From Verrucomicrobia bacterium UBA2460 (GTDB taxonomy: Bacteria > Verrucomicrobiota > Verrucomicrobiia > Methylacidiphilales > Verrucolacustridaceae), in NCBI GenBank assembly GCA_002342345.1, contig DDPU01000037.1, positions 1 to 8,368 on the forward strand: a DNA stretch of 8,368 nt, read 5' to 3'. Every line of letters starts with the position of its first letter. Position 1 is the stretch's first letter. The translations under genes were made by a program, and so were the position numbers. Below are positions 1-7,800 of this stretch, in pieces. The notes below the pieces were generated by a model. The model saw only the letters and a list, made by a program, of their open reading frames with translations. It was not told the origin of the DNA and ran no database searches.

Positions 1-1451
1 TGCAGTTCACCGGGGCGGACTTCACGATCACGCCGGCTCCGCTGAGCAGTCCCGCCACCGCCATCACCCTGACCCCGCCGGCGGATTTCACCTACAACGG
101 TAGCGGCAAGGGTTATGCAGGATCGGCCAGCGGGGTGGCCGGATTCACCTTTGTCTACGAGGGAATCAACGGGACGGTCTACGGACCCAGCAGCACTCCT
201 CCCACGATCCCGGGAACGTACCGGGTGACCGGCTCGGCGACCGGAAATTACAGCGGCAGCAAGAGCACCACCTTCACGATTGGGCGCAAGCCGGTGACGA
301 TCGGCGGGATCGCGGCCGCCAACCGTACGTTTGACGGAACCCGCATCGCCAACCTGACCGGAACGCCCACCGTGGTCGGCAAGGAGTCAGGGGACGATGT
401 CTCGGTGGCGGGCACGCCCACGGCCACATTCGACAGTGCCAACACCGGCTCCGGCAAAAGGGTCTCGGTGACGGGCTACTCCCTGACCGGGGCGAATGCG
501 GACAATTACGAGTTGGTCTCGCAACCGGTCCTGACAGCCAACATCACGGCAAACTCGATTTCCAGCGGTTCGATCACCTTTACCGCGCCGGCCAGCCTGG
601 TGTTTGACGGCGATCCGAAGGTGTATGCGGCGAGCGCAGCCGGGGTCGGTGGATTCACCTACAGCTACCAAGGCCGCAACGGCACGGTGTACGGACCGTC
701 CGCGGATGCGCCGAGCGATGCCGGGGATTACACGGTGACGGCGACCAGCACGGACGCCAACAACCCGGGCAGCGGCACCCAGGACTTCACGATCCAGAAG
801 GCCACCCAAACCATCACCTTTGGTCCGCTGCCGACCTTGGCGGCCGGGGCGCCCGGATTGGTGCTGGGGGCAACCTCCAGCAGTGGTCTCCCGGTTTCCT
901 ACGCCAGCTCCGATTCCTCGGTCGCGACAGTGTCGAACGGGGTGGTGACAATCGTGGGTTCCGGATCCACCACCATCACCGCCAGCCAGACAGGGAATGC
1001 CAACTACGCGGCAGCCACCTCGGTGGCCCAAACCCTCACGGTCCAGACGGTGTGGGATGCCTGGGCGGCGGCCAACGGCCTGACGGGCGCCAACCGGAAC
1101 CATGGGGCGGATCCCGATGGGGACGGTTTCAGCAATGCCCAGGAGTTCGCCTTCGGCACCAACCCCAATGTGGCAAATTTCCAACTCTTCGAGATGACCA
1201 AGTCGGGAGGGGAACTGGTGGTGACCTTCCTGTGGCGGACCGCGGTGGCGGATGCCACCTACGATATCCGTTCCTCCACAAACCTGAGCGCGCCGTTTGC
1301 CAACGGTGCGGGCATGACGGTCTACGGGGTTTCCGACCAGAGCGGATTGCCTTCCTTCGATTACGAGAGGGTGTCCGTCCGGTTGCCGATCGTCGGCGAT
1401 CGGAGCTTCATCCGGATGGAAGCCACGGTGCTGACCTATCCGACCCCGTAA
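1..1451 (+). CDS. Modular MBG/YDG/Ig-like secreted protein with EF-hand-like loop (5' partial)
   Basis: The frame is open from the left edge (first full codon at base 3) to TAA at 1449-1451, giving 482 visible residues; the true start and any signal peptide lie outside. Visible modules in order: an MBG-like beta domain (about residues 19-94, with NGTVYGPS and GTYRVTGSA), a YDG-like domain (about 95-181, with TFDGTRIANLTG, GDDVSV and TGYSLTGANADNY), a second MBG-like domain (about 189-265, with NGTVYGPSADAP), and a Big_2-like Ig domain (about 266-347, with SGLPVSYASSDSSVATVS and GSTTITASQTGNANY). Next comes a segment containing DPDGDGFSNAQEFAFGTNP (370-388), whose D-x-D-x-D-G spacing with Glu at loop position 12 fits a calcium-binding EF-hand/TSP3-type loop. 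The last ~90 residues are beta-rich, and no PEP-CTERM-type tail or membrane anchor is seen. Such proteins are usually exported and surface-associated, perhaps adhesive; the exact role is unknown. Confidence 0.85.
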   Translation, partial: QFTGADFTITPAPLSSPATAITLTPPADFTYNGSGKGYAGSASGVAGFTFVYEGINGTVYGPSSTPPTIPGTYRVTGSATGNYSGSKSTTFTIGRKPVTIGGIAAANRTFDGTRIANLTGTPTVVGKESGDDVSVAGTPTATFDSANTGSGKRVSVTGYSLTGANADNYELVSQPVLTANITANSISSGSITFTAPASLVFDGDPKVYAASAAGVGGFTYSYQGRNGTVYGPSADAPSDAGDYTVTATSTDANNPGSGTQDFTIQKATQTITFGPLPTLAAGAPGLVLGATSSSGLPVSYASSDSSVATVSNGVVTIVGSGSTTITASQTGNANYAAATSVAQTLTVQTVWDAWAAANGLTGANRNHGADPDGDGFSNAQEFAFGTNPNVANFQLFEMTKSGGELVVTFLWRTAVADATYDIRSSTNLSAPFANGAGMTVYGVSDQSGLPSFDYERVSVRLPIVGDRSFIRMEATVLTYPTP

Positions 1452-1469
1452 GATTCGGATCTTTACCCG

Positions 1470-1508
1470 AAAACCCCGGGGCCTTGGCTCCGGGGTTTTT
1501 CGTTTTTT
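1470..1508 (+). terminator. Intrinsic terminator of the modular surface-protein gene
   Basis: A perfect 10-bp stem, AAAACCCCGG (1470-1479) with CCGGGGTTTT (1490-1499), closes a 10-base loop and is followed by a T-rich tract to 1508. It begins 18 bases after the stop codon. The A-run on the left arm means it might also work in the reverse direction, but no minus-strand gene ends here. Confidence 0.88.
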
Positions 1509-1525
1509 GGGATGGAATCATGAAC

Positions 1526-1553
1526 GTAGGTGGGTTTATCAACCCCGCCCTAC
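1526..1553 (-). repeat. GTAG-headed imperfect hairpin (REP-like) upstream of trpB
   Basis: Read on the minus strand, GTAG (CTAC at 1550-1553 on plus) directly precedes an imperfect hairpin: 1529-1530 pairs with 1548-1549, then an internal mismatch, then GGGTT (1532-1536) pairs with AACCC (1541-1545) around a TATC loop. GTAG followed at once by an imperfect stem is the classic layout of REP elements. The minus-strand 9-mer TAGGTAGGG at this site is identical to the head of the hairpin at 2871-2879, while the stem sequence differs. It lies between the surface-protein terminator and trpB and could also influence trpB expression, but no T-run follows it. Confidence 0.5.
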
Positions 1554-1585
1554 CTAAGATGCGGTTTTTAGGGTAGGATCAACCC

Positions 1586-2794
1586 ATGCCCAAAACGACC
1601 ACCTTGCCGGCCGGGCCGGATGCCTCGGGACACTTCGGTGTCTACGGGGGGAGGTACGTCCCGGAGACCCTGGTGGCTCCCTTGGAGGAGCTTTCCCAAG
1701 AGTATGAAAAAGCCCGCAAGGATCCCGCTTTCCAGCACGAACTGCAGGAGATGCGCCGGGATTTTACCGGTCGCCCCACGCCCCTTTACTTTGCCGCACG
1801 GCTCACGGAACAGTTGGGCGGGGCCAAGATCTACCTGAAGCGGGAGGATCTTCTCCACACCGGTGCCCATAAGATCAACAACGCCCTCGGGCAGGTCATG
1901 CTGGCCCGCCGGATGGGCAAGAAGCGGATCATTGCGGAGACCGGTGCCGGGCAGCACGGGGTGGCCACGGCCACGATGGCAGCCCGCTACGGGATGGAGT
2001 GCGTGATCTACATGGGGGAGGAGGACATGCGGCGACAGGCCCTCAACGTCACCCGGATGCGGTTACTGGGGGCCAAGGTGGTGGCAGTGACGGCAGGGCA
2101 GAAGACGCTCAAGGAGGCGGTGAACGAGGCGATGCGCGACTGGGTGACCAACGTCCGCACCACCCACTACGTTCTCGGCACGGCTTACGGGGCCCATCCG
2201 TATCCCTACATGGTTCGGGAATTCCACCGGGTGATCGGTGAGGAGGCCCGGGCCCAGCTGATGCAACGGGAAGAACGCCTGCCGGACGTGGTCTGCGCCT
2301 GCGTGGGCGGGGGCAGCAACGCCATCGGGATCTTTTACGCCTTCCTCCAGGATGCGGATGTCCGTCTCGTCGGGGTGGAGGCGGGCGGGGAGGGGATCAA
2401 GCCGGGCCGGCACGCGGCCCGTTTCCAGGGGGGGAAGTTGGGGGTGTTGCAGGGGTCGAAATCGTATCTTCTGCAGAATGCCGACGGGCAGATTGAGCTG
2501 ACCCATTCGGTTTCGGCGGGGTTGGACTATGCGGCAGTGGGGCCGGAGCACTGCCAGTTGCGGGACATTGGTCGGGCGGAGTACACCTATGCGACCGATG
2601 ACGAGGCGCTGAATGCCTTTTCGACCCTGGGGAAGGTGGAGGGGATTCTGCCGGCCTTGGAGACGGCCCACGGGGTGGCCTTTGCGATGAAGGAAGCGCC
2701 GAAGCTGAAAAAGGATCAGATCATTTTGGTGAATTTGTCGGGGAGAGGGGATAAGGACGTCAACGAAGCGGCGAAGTTTCTGCTGAAAGAGTAG
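1586..2794 (+). CDS. trpB: Tryptophan synthase beta chain
   Basis: This cytoplasmic PLP enzyme condenses indole with L-serine to give L-tryptophan, the last step of tryptophan synthesis, normally as an alpha2-beta2 complex with TrpA. The 402 residues are full family length. The N-terminal [15 protein letters not shown] (15-29) is the TrpB1 signature; [11 protein letters not shown] (89-99) holds the PLP-Schiff-base lysine K96; AETGAGQHG (117-125) holds the catalytic glutamate E118; GGGSNAIG (241-248) is the PLP-phosphate loop; NLSGRGDKD (383-391) binds the PLP ring nitrogen region. [13 protein letters not shown] (310-322) differs from the common DYPGVGPEH by two residues, a mild variation. The start is ATG with AGGA (1575-1578) 7 bases upstream. 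There is no trpA, trpC or trpF next to it: upstream is a terminator and REP-like hairpin, downstream a convergent gene. TrpA is therefore presumably encoded elsewhere. Function assignment is firm. Confidence 0.98.
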   Translation: MPKTTTLPAGPDASGHFGVYGGRYVPETLVAPLEELSQEYEKARKDPAFQHELQEMRRDFTGRPTPLYFAARLTEQLGGAKIYLKREDLLHTGAHKINNALGQVMLARRMGKKRIIAETGAGQHGVATATMAARYGMECVIYMGEEDMRRQALNVTRMRLLGAKVVAVTAGQKTLKEAVNEAMRDWVTNVRTTHYVLGTAYGAHPYPYMVREFHRVIGEEARAQLMQREERLPDVVCACVGGGSNAIGIFYAFLQDADVRLVGVEAGGEGIKPGRHAARFQGGKLGVLQGSKSYLLQNADGQIELTHSVSAGLDYAAVGPEHCQLRDIGRAEYTYATDDEALNAFSTLGKVEGILPALETAHGVAFAMKEAPKLKKDQIILVNLSGRGDKDVNEAAKFLLKE

Positions 2795-2798
2795 AAAC

Positions 2799-2898
2799 GG
2801 CCCGCCGGGACGTCGGGCCCTACCAAGTTTTGAGTGAGGTGTTTTTTACGTCGGCTTGTTTGATTTTCGCTAGGTAGGGGCCGACCTCCGGGCGGCCC
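2799..2898. repeat. Inverted pair of GTAG-headed hairpins (BIME/REP-like)
   Basis: Two 26-base arms, 2799-2824 and 2873-2898, are inverted copies matching at 22 of 26 positions, with 48 bases between them. Each arm is itself a hairpin: 6-bp stem, one mismatched pair, 2-bp stem, 3-base loop (left 2799-2819, right 2878-2898). Each has GTAG directly against the stem foot (CTAC 2820-2823 in the left arm, GTAG 2874-2877 in the right). The four differences between arms fall at two stem pairs (2801/2817 versus 2880/2896; 2807/2811 versus 2886/2890) and pairing is kept in both. This is the known layout of REP sequences mobilised by REP-associated tyrosine transposases (RAYT), paired as a BIME. It starts 5 bases after the trpB stop and may also shield the 3' end of that mRNA. 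The spacer contains a T-run at 2842-2847, too far from the stem for a standard terminator. Confidence 0.7.
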
Positions 2899-2935
2899 GA
2901 TTTGAAAGAACCCCATCAGGCTTGCCAGCCCGAAA

Positions 2936-3901
2936 TCAGACCACCCCGACCTCGCGGGCTGAAAAAGCAAACCTCTTCGTGATCAGCTTGGCCATGCGGC
3001 GGCCACGTGGGGAGAAGGTGGCGAGGGTGGGTGCATTGGTGACGGGGATGGTGAGGGTAAGGAGGACGGCATCGCGGTAGTCCTGCCAGGCCTGATGGAG
3101 GGGGTAGTTCCGGACGCCGTTCCGCAGCAGTTCCGCATGCCAGAGATTCAGGAGATCGACGTGCTGGAGTAGGGTAAGGGGTTTCCGGGGGCTGCCACCG
3201 GCGAGTCGGGCGACGTCGAAAGCGGCATTACCCGCCAGCGCGAGGCCCCAGTCGATAAAACGCAAAGAGTTGCGGCCGTAGAAGATGTTGTCGGAGCGGA
3301 GGTCGCCATGGACAAGGGTGATGGGCTGCTTCCGGAAGCGGCTCAGCACCGCCGGGACCCTTTGGGACAAATCCCGGAACAGGACCCGCTCCCTGGCTGA
3401 AGGCTTGGCCCACCGCAGGAACCTCGGGAGATGGCTGCGAATTTCGTGGGCACGCATGTAGTGATGCCGGGGCAGGTCCGGGGATTTATTCAGGGTCGAA
3501 GAGTTCCAAAACCGAGCATGGATGCGGGCGATGGACCGGGTGGCGGAGGCGAGCTCCGGCCAAGTGAGACCGCGGAGTTGGTCGCGATTCCGGCCGCCCC
3601 GGATCTCTTCCAGGAGAAGGAGGCCGTCGGATCCACGGACGGCGACCGCACCCGCAAACATCCGCGGGCAAAGTCTGCCCTGCAAAGGGGCGAGCAGGCG
3701 GTAGGCGGCCCGTTCCCGCGCAAAGACGCGGAGTTGGGAGGCCCATCGTTTGCGGTCCGGAAGATTGCTGCCGACCTTAAGGATGTAGCGGCGGGGATCG
3801 CCCTTGCGGGTGGCCACGAAGATGCGGCTGAGGAAGCCGGTGGATCCCGTCAGGGGCCGGACGAGAAAGCGGGAGGATCCCGGGGGCAGAAGGGAGTTCA
3901 T
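2936..3901 (-). CDS. Aminoglycoside phosphotransferase/EcKinase-fold small-molecule kinase
   Basis: A 321-residue protein with the protein-kinase-like fold used by APH (PF01636) and EcKinase/CHK-like (PF02958) enzymes, which transfer ATP phosphate to small molecules; the substrate cannot be told from sequence. Visible parts: a glycine-rich nucleotide loop region (LTGSTGFLSRIFVA, 17-30), the strand-3 lysine K42 in YILKV, a candidate helix-C glutamate E63 in ARERAAYRLL, a hinge-like LLLLEEI (94-100), the catalytic loop HGDLRSDN (198-205; base D200, metal ligand N205) and the metal-binding IDW (216-218; D217). All key residues are present, so it should be active. No signal peptide or membrane segment is seen; it is cytosolic. 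ATG at 3901 is chosen because it lies two bases after the protease stop, in the arrangement expected for translational coupling; the frame stays open upstream only as overlap with the protease. Resistance function is not implied. Confidence 0.85.
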   Translation of the reverse strand: MNSLLPPGSSRFLVRPLTGSTGFLSRIFVATRKGDPRRYILKVGSNLPDRKRWASQLRVFARERAAYRLLAPLQGRLCPRMFAGAVAVRGSDGLLLLEEIRGGRNRDQLRGLTWPELASATRSIARIHARFWNSSTLNKSPDLPRHHYMRAHEIRSHLPRFLRWAKPSARERVLFRDLSQRVPAVLSRFRKQPITLVHGDLRSDNIFYGRNSLRFIDWGLALAGNAAFDVARLAGGSPRKPLTLLQHVDLLNLWHAELLRNGVRNYPLHQAWQDYRDAVLLTLTIPVTNAPTLATFSPRGRRMAKLITKRFAFSAREVGVV

Positions 3902-3903
3902 CC

Positions 3904-4749
3904 CTAGGGAATCTTCAGGATCTGGCCGGGCCGGATGACGGCGTTGGTGGGGAGCTGGTTGAGGGTGCGGAGCTGTTCGGGCGTGGCTTGAATCCCCCGG
4001 GTTTTCAGCTCCCGGCTGATCCCGGTGAGGGTATCGCCGGAGCGGACCGTATAGGTCCGGGCGGGGGCCGGGGTTGGCGTGGAAGTCACGGTGGAAGGGG
4101 GGGATCCGGAGCGGTTGGAACGGCGGAGCAGGGCGTGCAGTTTTTCGGAAGGGGTGGCGAAGTGGAGGCTCTGGCCCTCGGCAAGGAGGAAGGATGCCAC
4201 GCCCACGACCCGCCCCTGGGCATCGAGCACGGGGGAACCGCTGGATCCCTGGGAGATGGCGGCGCTGATCTGAAGGACCTCGCGTGTTTCCCCGGGAAGT
4301 TTTCTTCGGGCGGAGACGATTCCCTCGGTGAGGGTGCCCTCCAGGCCGAGCGGACTGCCGATGACTGCGATCCGCGTGCCGGCCTCGGCGGAGTTGGGGG
4401 GTGCCAGGGAGAGGTAGGGGAGATCCTTGCCTTCCACCTGAAGGAGGGCGAGATCGTTGGCGGGATCGGAGGCGATGATTCGGGTCACGGGGAAAAGACC
4501 GCCGTTTTCCGCCTTGGCGAGGATGTGCTTTGCCCCGGTGACCACATGGTGGTTCGTGACGAGGAGACCGTCCGGGGAAACGAGGAAGCCGGTGCCGGAG
4601 CCCTTGACCTCGCCGTCCTCGTCCTGGAGGGCGAGGAGGTAGACGGCGGGGCGGGCCTGTTTGGCCAGGGCGCGCAGATCGGGGGTTTCCGAGGCGCCGA
4701 GGGGCAGGGAGGCCAGAATCAGGCCAAGCCATCCGAGGCGGAGGATCAT
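3904..4749 (-). CDS. Secreted trypsin-like (HtrA-type) serine protease with C-terminal LysM domain
   Basis: 281 residues. A signal peptide (about 1-19/20, hydrophobic run LGWLGLILASLPLGA) sends it to the periplasm or beyond. The chymotrypsin-fold domain (about 25-210) has the complete triad in DegP-like motifs: H68 in VTNHHVV, D99 in DPANDLALLQV, S170 in QGSSGSPVLD. A Ser/Thr/Pro-rich linker (211-230) leads to a LysM domain (231-281: YTVRSGDTLTGIS to RPGQILKIP), which in this family binds peptidoglycan or other N-acetylglucosamine polymers. HtrA proteases usually carry PDZ domains here; none is seen, so LysM replaces PDZ and probably tethers the protease to the cell wall. It is the first gene of a two-gene unit with the downstream kinase. 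The ATG at 4749 has GGAGG (4755-4751) only one base upstream, unusually close; no better in-frame start retaining the signal peptide was found. Confidence 0.93.
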   Translation of the reverse strand: MILRLGWLGLILASLPLGASETPDLRALAKQARPAVYLLALQDEDGEVKGSGTGFLVSPDGLLVTNHHVVTGAKHILAKAENGGLFPVTRIIASDPANDLALLQVEGKDLPYLSLAPPNSAEAGTRIAVIGSPLGLEGTLTEGIVSARRKLPGETREVLQISAAISQGSSGSPVLDAQGRVVGVASFLLAEGQSLHFATPSEKLHALLRRSNRSGSPPSTVTSTPTPAPARTYTVRSGDTLTGISRELKTRGIQATPEQLRTLNQLPTNAVIRPGQILKIP

Positions 4750-4755
4750 CCCTCC
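4740..4755 (-). promoter_or_regulatory. Hairpin enclosing the Shine-Dalgarno and start codon of the protease gene
   Basis: On the minus strand the GGAGG ribosome site (4755-4751) is exactly complementary to CCTCC in codons 3-4 (4744-4740), leaving a 6-base loop, GATGAT, that contains the ATG. If it forms in the mRNA it would hide the ribosome site, suggesting low or regulated translation. The stem is only 5 bp, so this may be chance. Confidence 0.35.
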
Positions 4756-4797
4756 AATTAAGAGAAAAGCGGCGGGGTGGCGAGATTTCCTCCGTGG

Positions 4798-4826
4798 TTG
4801 CGGGGGATGGTGGAGAAGGGGATAAT
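4798..4826 (+). promoter_or_regulatory. Predicted sigma70-type promoter of the AsmA-like gene
   Basis: TTGCGG (4798-4803; 3 of 6 to TTGACA) and GATAAT (4821-4826; 5 of 6 to TATAAT) are separated by exactly 17 bases. Transcription would start about 4833, only some 3 bases before the GTG at 4836, implying a nearly leaderless mRNA. No ribosome site lies at normal distance from that GTG, which agrees. The 4750-4835 gap is shared with the divergent protease gene; no clear promoter was found for that side. Confidence 0.45.
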
Positions 4827-4835
4827 TTGTCCCGC

Positions 4836-7800
4836 GTGAAGTTCCGGAAATTTCTTTTTGGGCTCGGCAGCGTGGTGTTTGCCTCGATCGGAACGTTGCT
4901 GTTCCAGCCGACGGTCTTCTGCGGGATCACGATCCCGGTGGGGGCGAAACTGGCCGGTTGGAAAGTCAGGGCTGTTTCGGCCAAGCTGGTGCCGTCCGGG
5001 AGGCTGGAGATTGAGGGTTTGGAGGCCGTGGACAAGAGGAAGTCCCGGATTGCGATGGATTCAGCCAGGGTGGACTTTGATCCCTTGCGGTTGCTGACCG
5101 GCAGGCTGGAGATTCCCAGGGCGGATTTCCGGTTCTCGCTGGTCGACCTGGAATTGGCTCCGGCCAAGGCGGGGAAAGGAAAACGGGCCCCCGTGACCCT
5201 GCCGTTTTCCCTGCGGGAAGCATCGGTGGAGCTGGTTGAGGGGAGGTTGCGGACGGAAACCGGGGCGTGGATCGTGAAATCAGTTCAGGCTTCGGCCCAG
5301 GGTTGGGACGGCCGCACACCGAAGGAGATACGCCTGCAGTTCGGTCGCTTGGACTGGAACGGGCCGGGCAAACAGGAGCTGGCGGCCACCATGCAGGCCA
5401 CCGCGAGCAAGTCCAGGGCGCCTTCCGGTGAAGAGGTGTGGGATCTGAAGCTGACCACAGATGTCAACACGGTGGCGGATCTTCCTCCCTGGAATCTGGT
5501 TTCCCCCTGTCGGCTGACCCTGGAAGGAAAGGCCGCCTGCAATCAACGGGGGGAGTGGCGGATGGACGGCGTGGAGACGGTCTGGCAGGGCGTGGGTGGG
5601 ATCCGATTGGCCGCCGAAATCAGCGGAACTTACGCGTCCTCGGGCGAGTGGACCGCCCGAGTCAATCTGGATCCTGCCGATCTGCAGCTCGCCGGGATTT
5701 TTCTTCAGCCTCGCGGAATCCGGAACCTTGATGGAAAGGCTGCCGGCACGGTGAAGCTGGCCGGGGGGCCGGGGAAGCCGCTGGGCGTGGGAATCGAGCT
5801 GAACGGGCAGGCCGTTCAGCTGGCGGCGGCTGGCGGGGCAATCTGGCCCGCCCAACCGGCAGCCTTGGGGATTTCCGCGAGGGGGGAGTGGCGAGGGGCG
5901 GAAAGGGTCCTGCGGATGGAGAGCCTTTCGGTCATCCTGGGCAGGGTGGGGCAACCGGAGGATTTCCAGCTGTCATTGGATCGCCCCGCGGTTTTTCCGC
6001 TGGCGGGAAGTCCAAAAGCGGAGGCGGCGGAACCGGCCTCGCTGCAATGGTCGGCGAGGGGGCTGGAGTTGGCGGCGGTGGCTCCGATTTTCCTGAAACC
6101 GGAAGAACTGAAGGTGGAAGGCGGGAAGCTTTCCGCTTCCGGTCAGGCACGGATCGAGCCGGAAAAGGTCGGGCTGAGCGGGCGGGTGGAGAGCCGTACC
6201 CTCACCGCCTCGGGGCGCTGGGTGCAGGGCAGCCTGGCCGTCCAGTCCGCTTCGCTCGATTTTCAGGGGCATCTGGAGAAGGCCACCAAGCTTCACCTGG
6301 AAAGCGGACAGCTGAAGGCTTCTTGGGAGGGCGGGGTGGCGGAGGATCTGGTGCTGACGGCCAAGGCGGAGTGGGACTGGGCGAGGAAAGAGGGATTTGT
6401 GGTGGGCGACCTGGGCACCGGGTTGGCCGGTCTGGGAAAGGCGTGGTCGGGGGCAAAATTCTGGCCTGCGGATGGCCAGGCCCAGGCTCATGTGGAGTTC
6501 TCCGGGAATCCCGCCCAAAAGGGGGCCGGACTGGTTTCCGTCACCCTCAACGCAATGCGTTGGCCGGAGGAGAAGACCGGTTCCTGGGGCGCAAGGTTCT
6601 CTTCCGATGTGCAGGTGGAGCAGGGCACCTGGAGCTTTCCGGAAATCGAATTGCAGGCCAACCAGGCGGGGGAACCGCTCCTGGATGCCAAGGTTATGGC
6701 CCTGTGGAGACCGGCGGAGGATACGGGGCGGGTGAGGGTGGAACTGGCCCGGGCGGAATCCGCCTTCGTGGTTCCTTTGTTGAAAAACTTCACGCCGGAG
6801 TGGCAATGGACGGAGGCATCGGGGAAGGGGTCGTTTGAATTCACCCGGGAAAAGCGGCATGACCTCGTGAAGGCGGATCTCGATGCGTCGATCACGGTGG
6901 AGACGGGGACGCCGCAGCGGCCCCGGCCGGTGGATTTTTCCTCCGTGAAGGGGGAGATCAGGGCTTCCTGGCCATCCGGCACCGAGGGGGAGTTGGCCGT
7001 AGAGACCCTGGTTTTGGTGGCCAAGCACCGGGATGGTGTGGAGGCGGTGCACGCCTCCCTCGATGCCCCTTTGCGGCTGGAAAAAACCGGGCCCGGAGAG
7101 TGGAAGCCTGCGGGAAAGCAGGACTGCTCGGGAGTGATCGAGTTTGTCGGCTGGCCGATGGGAATCCTGACCCCGCTTTTTCTTTCCGAGGCCAGCGAAA
7201 GCTCGGTGGGTGGAACCCTGTCCGGTTTTCTGCGGGTGCGGGGGGATCCCAAGGCGGAAAAACTCTCGGCACGGCTGGAACTGGCCAGTCCCGATTTCTC
7301 CGTGGACCTTCCGCAATTCCGGCTTCCGGAAAACCAGGCAAATCTCCAGGCGGAGATCTCCCTGGGGGACGGCCGGAGTTTTTCCCTGGAAAAGGTTTTG
7401 CTGACATCCCGCGAGGGCGGGGTGACCTGGGTGAATTTTTCGGCAGAGAAAGTTCCCGGTGCGGAATTGTCGATATCGGGAAGCGTGGATCTGCAAATTC
7501 TGGGTAGCCATCTCCCCCGTGTGGGGGCCTGGGTCTCCTCGGGAAAGCTGACCTTGGATGCCAAAACCTCCGAGCCCAAGGATGGTGTCCGTTCCGTGAC
7601 TTTCCTGGCGGAGGGAGAGAACCTCGCCCCGCAGATTCCCGGAATCGGACCGCTTGGCGGACTGGGGGCCCGGGCGCAGGGAAAACTGGATTGGGGCAAA
7701 GGAGGCCTGCTTGCCTGCGACAATGTCGATCTCCTGGTCAGCGGGCCCCAGGGAAACCTGCAGATTCTGCAGATGGATTATCGGAAGGAGGCCGCGCTGT

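Noticed and set aside
387..1184. Minus-strand open frame of 265 codons
   Set aside because: Antisense to the clear MBG/YDG/Ig modules; Arg/Gly-rich composition typical of GC-rich shadows.
1571..1585. GGGT/ACCC mini-hairpin and a TAGGAT -10-like box just before the trpB ATG
   Set aside because: The stem is only 4 bp and no -35 lies at the right distance; AGGA at 1575-1578 works simply as a ribosome site.
2799..2847. Intrinsic terminator of trpB formed by the left hairpin and the T-run
   Set aside because: The T-run (2842-2847) is more than 20 bases after the hairpin, so it does not fit a standard terminator; the hairpin is better explained as a REP-like arm, though it may protect the mRNA end.
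4908..4922. Possible lipobox around the cysteine at residue 28 of the AsmA-like protein
   Set aside because: The residues before the cysteine (Thr-Val-Phe) do not fit a lipobox; a signal-anchor is more likely.
3902..5167. Open minus-strand frame of 422 codons continuing upstream of the kinase ATG
   Set aside because: It overlaps the protease gene and the start of the AsmA-like gene in other frames, and its product is Arg/Pro/Gly-rich low-complexity sequence with no domain; a GC-rich shadow.
5888..6838. Plus-strand open frame of 316 codons
   Set aside because: Gly-rich shift of the AsmA-like frame without a recognisable domain or ribosome site.
5973..7511. Minus-strand open frame of 512 codons
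   Set aside because: Antisense to the AsmA-like gene; Arg/Pro/Gly/His-rich composition and no motif. The plus-strand frame has coherent beta-strand periodicity over more than 1,100 codons.
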